Numbered from the stretch's first letter, positions 23,415 to 31,491 are shown. The stretch: 55,443 nucleotides of DNA from Candidatus Campbellbacteria bacterium (GCA_028817035.1 JAPPQH010000008.1:1-55443); one strand, 5' to 3'. Notes: generated by a model not told the origin, from the sequence alone. Numbers and translations are program-made.

Positions 23415-23876
23415 TTAATCAGTGAAATGGAAGAGTATTATCCCTGCGACAGAAGCGACATTTAGGGATTCTTTCTTTCCTTTCATTTTTATCTGTATTA
23501 TCGCATCGCTTTCTGAAAGTATGTTTTTTGACACACCATCAACCTCGCTACCAAACACGAATGCGGTGTATTCTTCACACTTGAAGTCTTTGTGAGACAT
23601 TGCTTGTTTTGTTTGTTCAACGCTGACTACCTTGTGTGTGTCTTTTAATTTTTTTATCGCATCTTCTGTTTTTTCAAAATACTCCCATTCAAGTTGTTTC
23701 TGTGTTCCGAGTGCTGTTTTGTTTATGTCTTCCCTTTCTGCACCGAACCTGTCAAGCGGGGTTGGGGTTATGCCGCATAGATATATCTTTTTAACACCTG
23801 CACCCTCTGAGGAACGGAAGATTGAGCCGACATTAAACACGCTTCTTATGTTATCTAAAATCACTATATGATTCAT
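23415..23876 (-). CDS. SpoU-family RNA 2'-O-methyltransferase
   Basis: 153 residues, SPOUT knot only, without the N-terminal substrate-binding domain of RlmB/TrmH long forms. Motif 1 DNIRSVFNVGSIFRSSEG (N-x-R-N), motif 2 AFVFGSEVDGVS, motif 3 IQIKMKGKKESLNVASVAG. It should transfer methyl from S-adenosylmethionine to a ribose 2'-OH in tRNA or rRNA; the target is not identifiable. Divergent from the gene at 23937. Confidence 0.9.
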   Translation of the reverse strand: MNHIVILDNIRSVFNVGSIFRSSEGAGVKKIYLCGITPTPLDRFGAEREDINKTALGTQKQLEWEYFEKTEDAIKKLKDTHKVVSVEQTKQAMSHKDFKCEEYTAFVFGSEVDGVSKNILSESDAIIQIKMKGKKESLNVASVAGIILFHFTD

Positions 23877-23936
23877 AATAATATTGATAATATTGACATA
23901 TTGACAGGATATCCCAGCGAGAATTATAATTAAAGT

Positions 23937-24596
23937 ATGAATAAGATATTATTGGTAATAATAATTTTAATCGTTCTTGCTGTTGTATTTTCATTTTACA
24001 ACAAGAAAGAGGTCGGCGATAAGGATATGGGTGACTCATACAAGTATGGAACACTGCTTGCTGAATATGAAAAAGAACTGGACTCCCTGCCTAGAGACTT
24101 GAGAAAGAGGATTTTGAGATCTATAAGAAAAAGCGAACTTGTTGTTCTTGAAAATGAAAAGGAGTTGATGGAAGAATTCCCTGACAGTGGTTTGCTTCCA
24201 TTTATTTTCTCATCTGATATAGAGTTGTTTGATGGCTTGGAAAATGGGCATAGTGTCCGTGTTTCCAACTACGAATACACAGGGGGTGCGCATGGGAATA
24301 CATACTTTGAGTCGTATAATGTCGTTAATGGCGATGATGTGTCTTTGTCATCAATCATTAAAAGACCTTTTGATGAGGTGAAAAATGAGATAAGGGTAGA
24401 GCTTGAAAGCAGAGAGGGTGTCGGAGGAGAATTTTTGGAAGAGGGATTGGACAGATACCAGTCTTTTGATGATTTTGAGACATGGAATATAAAAAGAGGA
24501 CAAGATGGTGTGAAAGTTGTTGTTATAACTTTTCCTCTATACACGGTTGCATCATTTTCCTCTGGCGTTCAGAGTGTTGAAGTGCTTGTTGAATAG
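23937..24596 (+). CDS. Membrane-anchored DUF4163/DUF3298 (RsiV/PdaC-like) protein
   Basis: 219 residues. N-terminal anchor (ILLVIIILIVLAVVFSFY). The block VSNYEYTGGAHGNTYFESYN is diagnostic for the DUF4163/DUF3298 pair found in the lysozyme-binding anti-sigma factor RsiV and in the deacetylase PdaC. The C-terminus (VVVITFPLYTVASFSSGVQS) matches the end of DUF3298. No sigma factor or enzyme domain is attached, so a role as an extracellular binding module is inferred. Confidence 0.8.
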   Translation: MNKILLVIIILIVLAVVFSFYNKKEVGDKDMGDSYKYGTLLAEYEKELDSLPRDLRKRILRSIRKSELVVLENEKELMEEFPDSGLLPFIFSSDIELFDGLENGHSVRVSNYEYTGGAHGNTYFESYNVVNGDDVSLSSIIKRPFDEVKNEIRVELESREGVGGEFLEEGLDRYQSFDDFETWNIKRGQDGVKVVVITFPLYTVASFSSGVQSVEVLVE

Positions 24597-24607
24597 TTGG
24601 TTTGTTT

Positions 24608-24649
24608 GAAAAATTATAGCCCACTGGAGGGAGAATTCCAGCGGGCTAT
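24608..24649 (-). terminator. Intrinsic terminator of small gene 24660-24830
   Basis: ATAGCCCGCTGGA...TCCAGTGGGCTAT stem on the minus strand followed by AATTTTTC. Confidence 0.82.
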
Positions 24650-24659
24650 GAACAGCAAT

Positions 24660-24830
24660 TTAAGGTAGGACGACAAGGTCGCCTTCGCGTCTTGCCCTTT
24701 GTCGTTCATCCCTCATAAAGTCGTGTGCCGTCGCGGTGTTGGTGGTGTTGTTGGTTTTTCCTCTCTTGTCGGAAAAATTGACACTGAGGACATTCCCCAC
24801 CGAGTTTTTGCCACCCATCTCGTTCCCCAT
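24660..24830 (-). CDS. 56-residue hypothetical protein (single-gene unit)
   Basis: A short gene easily missed by length filters. ATG at 24830 follows GATGGAGGTGAAAA, an ideal ribosome site; the product starts MGNEMGGKNSVGNVLSVNFS, continues through an Asn/Thr run (KTNNTTNTATAHDF) and ends in a charged segment (MRDERQRARREGDLVVLP). It has a promoter and an intrinsic terminator like the units between 13721 and 22302. Function unknown; low complexity suggests a disordered peptide. Confidence 0.65.
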   Translation of the reverse strand: MGNEMGGKNSVGNVLSVNFSDKRGKTNNTTNTATAHDFMRDERQRARREGDLVVLP

Positions 24831-24926
24831 TTTTCACCTCCATCTTTGACTTCTTTCCTCTAAAAAGTGCATGTTTGGATTTTTACAATCCTGCTTTCAT
24901 TTTAATAATATATTTTCTCCTGTCAA
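24831..24926 (-). promoter_or_regulatory. Promoter of 24660-24830
   Basis: Minus-strand TTGACA (24921-24926), 16-bp spacer, TAAAAT (24899-24904). A leader of about 65 bases ends in GGAGG. Confidence 0.75.
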
Positions 24927-24939
24927 ACACCTTATTATA

Positions 24940-25854
24940 TTATACGACGCTCAGCCAATCAGAGTAAGAGTCGTTCTTGCCTGTCACCACATCAAAATAA
25001 ATGTTCTGGAGTTTTTGTGTGATGGGTCCTCGCGAACCACTCCCTATTTTGCAACCATCAATCTCACGAACAGGTGTTACCTCAGCGGCGGTGCCTGTCA
25101 AAAATACTTCGTCTGCTTTTTTCACATCTTCAAGAGTGATCTTTTTCTCAGCGACTGATATTTTCTCATCTTCAGCAAACTTAATTATTGTCTGTCTGGT
25201 AATTCCGTTAAGCGCTGCGGTGGGATGTGGCGTGTATAGAGCGCCTTTTGATACTATAAAAATATTTTCTCCACTGCCCTCTGCGACATGTCCATCAATG
25301 TCAAGCATCAGTGCCTCATCACAACCCGCATCAAGAGCCTCTTGCAATGCGATTATGGAATTGATGTAGCATCCGTTTGTTTTGGCACCGCACATCTCCG
25401 CCTTGGGATGAAATCGTGGAAAAGATGAGGTCTTTAATTTTATGCCCCGCTTTATATTCTCCTCGCCGAGATAAGAACCCCAAGACCATGCCGCGACAAT
25501 ACAATGAACTTTTAGATTATTTGCGTGAAGACCCATGCTCTCTGCCCCATAGAAAACCATTGGTCTTATATAGGCAGTTTTGAGGTTGTTCTTTTTAACT
25601 GATTCTTTCTGCGCTACGATTAATTCTTCCTCGGTGAAAGGGATTTTAATTCCTACTATTTTTGCCGAGTTGAACAACCGCTTTGTGTGATCTTTAAGGC
25701 GAAATATGGCTGAGCCCTTTTCTGTGTCATAGGCGCGAAGACCCTCAAACACACCCATCCCGTAATGCAGTGTGTGTGTTAAGACATGGGTTTTTGCATC
25801 TCGCCAAGGAACAAACTTTCCATCAAACCATATCCATCCGTCACGGTCTTCCAT
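24940..25854 (-). CDS. ilvE: Branched-chain amino acid aminotransferase
   Basis: About 304 residues, class IV PLP-dependent aminotransferase. WIWFDGKFVPWRDAKTHVLT and LHYGMGVFEGLRAY open the fold; the PLP lysine lies in CGAKTNGCYINSIIALQEA; EALMLDIDGHVAEGSGENIF, GITRQTIIKFAED and VFLTGTAAEVTPVREID are typical. It interconverts Leu/Ile/Val and their keto acids. No other branched-chain genes are nearby, so a salvage role or a D-amino-acid variant is possible. The start at 25854 has AAAGG upstream; an ATG 8 codons earlier sits a few bases after a TATAAT box and would be leaderless. Confidence 0.92.
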   Translation of the reverse strand: MEDRDGWIWFDGKFVPWRDAKTHVLTHTLHYGMGVFEGLRAYDTEKGSAIFRLKDHTKRLFNSAKIVGIKIPFTEEELIVAQKESVKKNNLKTAYIRPMVFYGAESMGLHANNLKVHCIVAAWSWGSYLGEENIKRGIKLKTSSFPRFHPKAEMCGAKTNGCYINSIIALQEALDAGCDEALMLDIDGHVAEGSGENIFIVSKGALYTPHPTAALNGITRQTIIKFAEDEKISVAEKKITLEDVKKADEVFLTGTAAEVTPVREIDGCKIGSGSRGPITQKLQNIYFDVVTGKNDSYSDWLSVV

Positions 25855-25914
25855 TGTGTTGTTTTTGCCTTTAAGCATTGTATTATATTTTGATTGATTT
25901 TTTTGTGTCGGTCA

Positions 25915-26105
25915 AGTGGGTTGTGTTGGGGGGTGATGGTGCGATGGTGTGGCGTGAGGGTGGCGGTGTGATGGTGGCGCGAAAGAGTAAGAACACGAGG
26001 AGGCAGAAAGGTTGGGGGTGAAGATGCAGAAGAGTGGGTGGTGATGGTGCGATGGTGATGGCGGTGTGATGGTGATGGTGATGGCGGTGTGAGGGGCGAA
26101 AGTAA
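25915..26105 (+). repeat. G-rich GATGGTG/GCGGTGT low-complexity tract
   Basis: About 190 bases on the plus strand dominated by GATGGTG, GCGATGG and GCGGTGTGATGG words, with almost no C-rich counterpart. Overlapping antisense frames are low-complexity His/Pro/Thr and not credible genes. Shorter tracts of the same character are at 6895-6979, 13684-13715, 14871-14925, 16185-16215, 17634-17680, 18901-18958 and 37095-37135, usually just upstream of minus-strand promoters. Confidence 0.7.
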
Positions 26106-26129
26106 AATATATTTGGTAGAATACGATAC

Positions 26130-26216
26130 GGAGAGATGGCTGAGTGGACGAAGGCACCCGCTTGGAGTGCGGGCGTGCGAGCAATCGCACCGTGGGTTCG
26201 AATCCCACTCTCTCCG
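26130..26216 (+). tRNA. tRNA-Ser (GGA)
   Basis: Class II tRNA with a long variable arm: acceptor GGAGAGA/TCTCTCC, D arm TGGCTGAGTGG, anticodon stem CCCGC/GCGGG with loop TTGGAGT (GGA), variable arm GTGCGAGCAATCGCAC, T arm GTGGG TTCGAAT CCCAC, discriminator G. CCA not encoded. Its 3' end is duplicated at 26507. Confidence 0.93.
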
Positions 26217-26221
26217 CATAC

Positions 26222-26506
26222 AAAATAAAGATGTGCTTTGCGCACAACGAACAAAATAGATTGGAAGGCGTGAAACTTGACCTTTGCGAGCCTGCGAGCA
26301 AGCATGGAAACGAAATCGGCAGGTTGGAGGGCGTGAGTCTGATCGCAACGAATTTATGAGTTGCGTCAAGCGAACGGCAAAGCCGTTCGCGTTAATAAAT
26401 AGAAGCGAGTGAAACGAGCGAGCCCGTTAGGGCTATAGGTTCGGTGCTTTTTTCTTAACGAGCGAAGCGAGTTTAGAAAACAGTTTCATCTGCCCTGCAG
26501 ATGAAA
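26222..26506 (+). repeat. Dispersed hairpin repeat block R7 after tRNA-Ser
   Basis: The stretch between the tRNA and the duplicated tRNA end is repeat. It starts with GTGC-TTTGC-GCAC, then GGAAGGCGTGAAACTTGACC, TTTGCGAGCCTGCGAGCAAG, the AGCATGGAAACGAAATCGGC word seen in R4, and GAGTCTGATCGCAACGAATT. The right hairpin is AACGGCAAAGCCGTT. It ends with variant hairpins (GCCCGTTAGGGC, CAGTTTCATCTGCCCTGCAG) unlike those in other blocks. Confidence 0.8.
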
Positions 26507-26524
26507 AATCCCACTCTCTCCGCA
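26507..26524 (+). repeat. 18-bp duplicate of the tRNA-Ser 3' end (att-like site)
   Basis: AATCCCACTCTCTCCGCA at 26507-26524 repeats 26201-26218, which covers the T-arm end, the acceptor stem and the discriminator of tRNA-Ser. Such copies are typical of integration into tRNA 3' ends. No integrase is in the window. The nuclease/restriction-modification island starts 30 bases later. Confidence 0.75.
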
Positions 26525-26554
26525 GTTAGCGAGGACTTTTGGTATAATTTGGAT

Positions 26555-27070
26555 ATGGAATTACAATATCAATACTACCCAAGAGATAAAAAGATAAATG
26601 AGAATGGGATGTTAAAGAAAACTATTGAGTGTTTTATTAAAAATCATGGACAAATATCATCTAATAATAAAGATCTGAAAAGCAATGAGGTTTTGAAAGT
26701 GCTGAGCAAAGATTTAGAAAGTTTGGGATATCGGGTTGAGAGAGGTAAAAAATCTGAGGAAAAAATAGTTGTGCCAGTTTTATATGGAAGAAATAACAAT
26801 CCAGAAAAATCTTTTCATGCTGACGCAATCAATTTCTCTAAAAAAATTGTTATGGAAATAGAGGCAGGAAGAGCATTGACAAATAATCAGTTTTTAAAAG
26901 ATATATTCCAAGCTTGTGTTATGCAAGATGTAGATTTTTTGATTTTAGGTGTAAGAAATTTTTATAGAAATCAAAAAGATTTTGAAGAAATAAAAAAATT
27001 CCTAGATACTTTGTATTCCTCAAGTAGATTAGATTTGCCACTAAAGGGCATCTTGCTTGTTGGGTATTAA
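26555..27070 (+). CDS. Putative PD-(D/E)XK-type nuclease near the restriction-modification island
   Basis: 171 residues. The frame is open further upstream, but that part overlaps the tRNA duplicate. An ATG at 26555 lies 7 bases after a TATAAT box (26543-26548), so a leaderless mRNA is likely. The centre reads FHADAINFSKKIVMEIEAGR (Asp ... Glu-x-Glu), compatible with a PD-(D/E)XK core in which the last Lys is replaced, followed by FLKDIFQACVMQDVDFLILGVRN. I cannot name the family. It is convergent with the restriction gene at 27088 and may belong to the same defence island. Confidence 0.6.
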   Translation: MELQYQYYPRDKKINENGMLKKTIECFIKNHGQISSNNKDLKSNEVLKVLSKDLESLGYRVERGKKSEEKIVVPVLYGRNNNPEKSFHADAINFSKKIVMEIEAGRALTNNQFLKDIFQACVMQDVDFLILGVRNFYRNQKDFEEIKKFLDTLYSSSRLDLPLKGILLVGY

Positions 27071-27087
27071 TGTGGTGGTTTTATATA

Positions 27088-28164
27088 CTAATCGTCAATG
27101 TTTTTTGATATCCCACTTTCAAAAAAATCAGCAGCAGAAATATTTTTTGTTCTGTCTTTAATTTCAAAAGATTTTGGCAATCCTTCTTTTCTTAATAACT
27201 TTTTCCATTGAGATAGCCTATCACCTTCAATTCTTTTAAGACGCCAATAATACAAAAGTTTGTCTTCTTTTATTTCAAAAATTCTCTTTCTAATCAACGA
27301 CGCTCTCTCAAATAATTTTTCATAAATTTGTGGAACTAAATGAACCAATCCCCCTACCTCAATCTCTCTCTGCCCACCAGCCGTAAAAATATCTCTCAAA
27401 TTAGGGCAAACAGCATTATGCTTTGCAATCAGGTAAATTGCCGCTCTCTCAAACTTTAGTGAACTTTTCCCAAACATCTCTGGAAATAAAATCATTGCGT
27501 CAATAACAAATCTCTCTTTCTCTTCTTCATCAAGATTTTGAAATGGATGAATAACTGGAGAAATATGTGTTTCTTCTTTCTCATCATCTATCCACCACAA
27601 TTCTTCACCATCTTTTAGTTGTCCCTTGTAATACTCCTTGACTAACTGAATCTTTTTATCACTTTCTCTAAAGTTATTATAGTTGATTCCCATCTTTTCA
27701 AAAATTGATTCATCTTGAGGCAAATCCATATTAACAACATATCTTGGAGAATGTGTCACTTTAATTGACGACATGCAATCTTGATAAGGACCATACCGAA
27801 CATCAAATTTACCGCCAAATTTCCCAAACAAAATATAAATTCGTTTAACCTCTTTCACTCGCGATGTTTCAAATATACTATTTCCTCTCGATAACCATGT
27901 ATTTTTCTTTGTCATCTTTACTTCGACACCAAAATACTCTTTTGCCAAGATATCGGGGAACTCAAGTTTTTCCGTTTGTTTAATAGAGTCCTGAAAACTA
28001 GTGTCTTTGGCAATCGAGCACATTGTTTCATAAACAATCCTTTCAAAATCTAAAGGTTGACAACTTGCAACCTTTAAAAAGCGTTCTAAAAGAGCAATTT
28101 TTGTGCTTTCAAGCAAGGAAATAAAGTCATTCTCATTAGTGTCTTTTTTCTCTGTATAAATCAT
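27088..28164 (-). CDS. Type II restriction endonuclease partner of m5C methyltransferase
   Basis: 358 residues. Position decides the role: its ATG overlaps the stop of the cytosine methyltransferase gene (ATGA at 28161-28164), so translation is coupled. A nuclease core is plausible at LEFPDILAKEYFGVEVKMTKKN (Asp ... Glu-x-Lys). The C-terminal half is helical with no recognised domain. The recognition sequence cannot be deduced. It could also contain an additional DNA-reading domain. Confidence 0.75.
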   Translation of the reverse strand: MIYTEKKDTNENDFISLLESTKIALLERFLKVASCQPLDFERIVYETMCSIAKDTSFQDSIKQTEKLEFPDILAKEYFGVEVKMTKKNTWLSRGNSIFETSRVKEVKRIYILFGKFGGKFDVRYGPYQDCMSSIKVTHSPRYVVNMDLPQDESIFEKMGINYNNFRESDKKIQLVKEYYKGQLKDGEELWWIDDEKEETHISPVIHPFQNLDEEEKERFVIDAMILFPEMFGKSSLKFERAAIYLIAKHNAVCPNLRDIFTAGGQREIEVGGLVHLVPQIYEKLFERASLIRKRIFEIKEDKLLYYWRLKRIEGDRLSQWKKLLRKEGLPKSFEIKDRTKNISAADFFESGISKNIDD

Positions 28165-29111
28165 GAAGACTTTGACAAAAACTTTTCTATTGCCATCGCT
28201 ATATACCAGCCCATCACAGGAGGAACAGCATTCCCAATTTGTCTATATGCTTGAGATGTTGAATTAAGAAAGATGAAATCATCAGGAAACGACTGAATGC
28301 GCGCCACCTCTCTCGCAGACAACCTTCTTTTTTTATTCCAATGATATTCTATATTGCCATGATGTTCTGCTCGCATAGTCGGTGCAATGTCATTTTTATT
28401 GATAGAGATGTTGCCTTGTCCTTTATTTTTCCTTGCCTTGCTCCAAAAGTGATTATGGACGAGACCCTCTGGCACATACTCCAAATCTGCTATTACTTGA
28501 CCAACTGGAATCCAATTTTTTACTGAGGGTTTTGGAAAAACAAAGTTGTCTAATCCACCACGAACTCCAATCATAAGTACCCTCTCTCTTTTTTGTGGGA
28601 CACCAAAATCAGCAACACGAAAGAGTTTGTGTTCCACATTATACCCAACACTTTTAAAATCATTTTTAATTTTTTCCATAAACATACCGTTTCCTATTGA
28701 CAATAGACCTTTTACATTTTCCGCAAGAAAAATTTTAGGTTGCAATAAATCCACAGCTTTAACAAAACTTTTATATAATTTTCCCCTCTTTGTTTTTGCT
28801 CCCATCCTTTTGCCAGCAACACTAAAATCTTGGCAAGGAAAACCACCTATTACAACATCAATATCCTTAAGTTTCAAAAACTCTTTCTTGTCTTTCAAAA
28901 GTTCAACTATATCTCCACACACAATATGGCTCCCAATATTTTTCCGAAAAGTGTCACAAGCATTTTTATCAAAATCATTTGCCCATACAATATCAAATTT
29001 ATGTTTTTGATATTTTTTCCCCAAAGACGTGAAGCCACCTAAAACACCCAAATCTAAACCTCCACATCCTGAAAACAATGAAACGACTCTATATCTAACA
29101 TCCATAATCAT
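28161..29111 (-). CDS. DNA cytosine-5 methyltransferase (type II)
   Basis: About 316 residues from the ATG at 29111 (29105 is equally possible). All key motifs are present: I VVSLFSGCGGLDLG, IV GGFPCQDFSVAG with catalytic Cys near residue 93, VI AENVKGLLS, VIII QKRERVLMIGVR, IX SAREVARIQSFPDDF, X YRQIGNAVPPVMGW. The variable target-recognition region between VIII and IX is short, which suggests a single 4-6 base target. It protects host DNA from the nuclease at 27088. A/T-rich compared with the units to the left. Confidence 0.93.
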   Translation of the reverse strand: MIMDVRYRVVSLFSGCGGLDLGVLGGFTSLGKKYQKHKFDIVWANDFDKNACDTFRKNIGSHIVCGDIVELLKDKKEFLKLKDIDVVIGGFPCQDFSVAGKRMGAKTKRGKLYKSFVKAVDLLQPKIFLAENVKGLLSIGNGMFMEKIKNDFKSVGYNVEHKLFRVADFGVPQKRERVLMIGVRGGLDNFVFPKPSVKNWIPVGQVIADLEYVPEGLVHNHFWSKARKNKGQGNISINKNDIAPTMRAEHHGNIEYHWNKKRRLSAREVARIQSFPDDFIFLNSTSQAYRQIGNAVPPVMGWYIAMAIEKFLSKSS

Positions 29112-29262
29112 AATTCTACAAGAAAAATTGGGTATAATATCTTGAAACAAGTTATAGATAGTGTATTTAAAAATTAACCTCTTGTGAAAAAGTGCTTAAT
29201 TCATTATTTTGCTGTCCTTTCTGTGCCCTTGCTAAAAAAGTGGGGTGTGGTATGATATTGGT

Positions 29263-29793
29263 ATGAATAATTTTTTGAGGGTTGTTATTGTTGTCGTTGT
29301 TTTGGTTTTGATTTATTTTGCTTTCGGCAACTCATCCACATCTGCTAAGGGACATTATGTTCTGAGTATTGCAGATGAGGGGATAGAAGATATTGAAAGG
29401 TTTGCGGTGGTCGGTTTTTCTAAGAGACCAAAAGTTAATTTCTTGATTGATGCTGAAGTTTTGCAAAATGCGTTTGTTGATGACAATTCAGTGTCCCGTC
29501 ACAAATTTCAAGAGGATGCCAATGAAAGAGGCGTGGATACTGATTTAGAGTTTAGGTTAAGAGGCAATTCTGCTCTTTTGGTTGTGTTTGAGAAGTCAGA
29601 TGGAGAGTATTATATGTCCTACATTAATTCCCTGCCCCGCATTTTTTCAAAAGATGGTGTTATTGTTCCAGAGTTGGAGAGAACGATTTACTTTACTCCG
29701 GTTTCATTGGGTGGTGAAGCGCTTGAGGGTGTGAGTGTTGGAATTGGAAGTGTGGGACACACAAACGAACATCACAGAACATTTTCTTTTTAG
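29263..29793 (+). CDS. Membrane-anchored hypothetical protein
   Basis: 176 residues from the ATG at 29263. A strong N-terminal hydrophobic segment (VVIVVVVLVLIYFAFG) anchors a beta-rich domain with no recognised family (GHYVLSIADEGIEDIERFAV, GEYYMSYINSLPRIF). It ends in a His-containing tail (GHTNEHHRTFSF). It is preceded by a weak TATGAT box and is convergent with the gene at 29801. Confidence 0.65.
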   Translation: MNNFLRVVIVVVVLVLIYFAFGNSSTSAKGHYVLSIADEGIEDIERFAVVGFSKRPKVNFLIDAEVLQNAFVDDNSVSRHKFQEDANERGVDTDLEFRLRGNSALLVVFEKSDGEYYMSYINSLPRIFSKDGVIVPELERTIYFTPVSLGGEALEGVSVGIGSVGHTNEHHRTFSF

Positions 29794-29800
29794 AGGATAC

Positions 29801-30310
29801 TTACTGAAGTTCTGTGCATTCTCTTTCTGTTGAGTCCTCGGTACATCTGTATAGGATGTCGTCATATAGGCACTCAATGACATCAGAATCTATGAGTCCT
29901 TGGCAACCTTGATTACTGGTTGTGGTTTTGCATATTCCCTTTCCACTCTTTTGATCTCTAAAGTTTTTGGCGATGCAACTGCCACTGCTACACTCAGAGT
30001 TTTCACTACACTCTTTGCCACCGTCTTCATAACTTAAAACACATCCCATAAAGAAGGCGTTGAGCCATGTCCATTTTCCGCCTTCATCAAGACATTCTTT
30101 TTCTGTTTCTATCTCAATTGCCCTTTCAACAAGAGGGTTTGCAATGATAACCTCTCCTACTTCTTCTATTTCTTTGTCAGTTCTATCTATCATTTCATAA
30201 TTTGCAGGGTCGGAGATATCTCTAAATACTAAGATGAATATTGTTATGAAAAAAAGAATTATTGCCAGTATCACAAAACCTATAATATAAAATATTGTTG
30301 ATGTTTTCAT
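29801..30310 (-). CDS. Membrane-anchored cysteine-rich hypothetical protein
   Basis: 169 residues. N-terminal membrane helix (FYIIGFVILAIILFFITIFI) and an extracytoplasmic part with about a dozen cysteines (CSENSECSSGSCIAKNF, GICKTTTSNQGCQG, CLYDDILYRCTEDSTERECT), suggesting disulphide knots. The CxxxSECSSGSC pattern resembles the small Dickkopf-like/EGF-like cysteine modules seen in many Patescibacteria surface proteins. Function unknown. Confidence 0.68.
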   Translation of the reverse strand: MKTSTIFYIIGFVILAIILFFITIFILVFRDISDPANYEMIDRTDKEIEEVGEVIIANPLVERAIEIETEKECLDEGGKWTWLNAFFMGCVLSYEDGGKECSENSECSSGSCIAKNFRDQKSGKGICKTTTSNQGCQGLIDSDVIECLYDDILYRCTEDSTERECTELQ

Positions 30311-30334
30311 ATATTTAATTGTATCACGGGGTGA

Positions 30335-31444
30335 CTAGAAGTCCATATCCAAAATGGCGTTTGAGAGAGATCTTTGGGAGAATATAAATCGTCCTCCACA
30401 GATGAATCCCTGTTCCTGCCAGTTTGTTTTGTTTAATTCTTGGATTGCTTTGTTTATGTTTATTTGTTTTTTGGGAAAGAGGGCTAAAACTGAGCCGTCA
30501 TAGTTTTTTGTCTTGTGTGTGAAAAATGGGTTTTTGTTTCTTGTTTTGCAATTTACATATATCCGCGGGCTGTCGCTTTTGTGATGGTCTCTTCCCCATT
30601 TCCACCAATTGTTCTCGTTGAATTTTTTGATTTTTCTTTTGATTAAAATGTTTTTGTGCTTAAAAAGCTCTGTGTGTCTTATGTTGTATATCATTTTTCT
30701 TGTCTGATTTGTTTCTGATGTTTTTGAACACACAAATTCGGCGTTGCCTTGTTTGTTTGTAAAAATGGTGTCTGCGCCACTTACAGCGCCAACTTTGACA
30801 TCAAAGATGTCGCTGAGTAGTCGTAGGTTTTTGTTTTTTGTGAATGTGATTTTTCCGTTTATGCAATTGAAAAACTGATTTTTGTTTGTCTGCCTTGAGA
30901 AGTTGTCTTTTTCAAATCGCCATATGGCGACATTTGGGCATACGCTATCAAAAACTTTTTTGTCTCCAAGATCTATAAAGTGTGTTATTGTTCCCTGCTG
31001 AAACATAAGGTTGTTCAGATGTCTTGCTGATGTCAGGTTTATGAACTCTCGCGGTGTTATAAATATCAACTCACCATTTTTTTTCAGGTGTTTTAAGCAT
31101 TTTTCTATGAAAAAAAGATAAAGGTTGGTTCGCTTGTCAAAAAGTTTGTAGTCAAGTTTCTTTTTTGTGTCGTTTTCTATGTCGTTGTGTCTGACATATG
31201 GCGGATTGCCGATTATTGTGCCAAATTTTTCTGAGGGTGAATAATCAAAAAAGTCGCGGGCTGTGGCGCTTGGTGTGGCGATATTTTTATCTTTTTCTAT
31301 TGCTACACAATTTTTCAGCCCACTTGAGAAAGCGCCGTTCCCAGCGCTTGGCTCAAGGATACGCCCCTTTCTCTTCCTGAGCGAGAGCATCTGCTGGACT
31401 ATGCCGTTTGGGGTGAATACTTGTCCTTTGGTTTCTATATTCAT
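30335..31444 (-). CDS. Orphan N6-adenine DNA methyltransferase (TaqI-like)
   Basis: 369 residues. KGQVFTPNGIVQQML, motif I ILEPSAGNGAFSSGL (about 30-44) and motif IV NPPY (80-83, IIGNPPYVRHND) mark a gamma-class adenine methyltransferase of the M.TaqI/Eco57I type. The C-terminal half should hold the target-recognition domain (KMIYNIRHTELFKHKNILIK, GFICGGRFIFSQRSL). No nuclease gene adjoins it: one neighbour is rsmI, divergent, and the other a cysteine-rich protein. It may be a solitary epigenetic or protective methylase. Confidence 0.85.
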   Translation of the reverse strand: MNIETKGQVFTPNGIVQQMLSLRKRKGRILEPSAGNGAFSSGLKNCVAIEKDKNIATPSATARDFFDYSPSEKFGTIIGNPPYVRHNDIENDTKKKLDYKLFDKRTNLYLFFIEKCLKHLKKNGELIFITPREFINLTSARHLNNLMFQQGTITHFIDLGDKKVFDSVCPNVAIWRFEKDNFSRQTNKNQFFNCINGKITFTKNKNLRLLSDIFDVKVGAVSGADTIFTNKQGNAEFVCSKTSETNQTRKMIYNIRHTELFKHKNILIKRKIKKFNENNWWKWGRDHHKSDSPRIYVNCKTRNKNPFFTHKTKNYDGSVLALFPKKQININKAIQELNKTNWQEQGFICGGRFIFSQRSLSNAILDMDF

Positions 31445-31491
31445 TACTATTATTATATGCTATATATAAGAGGCAATGATAAAAATAAATT

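Noticed and set aside
25779-26369. Overlapping minus-strand frames rich in His/Pro/Thr across the G-rich tract and tRNA-Ser
   Set aside because: They are translations of GATGGTG repeats and of a tRNA gene; no start signals.
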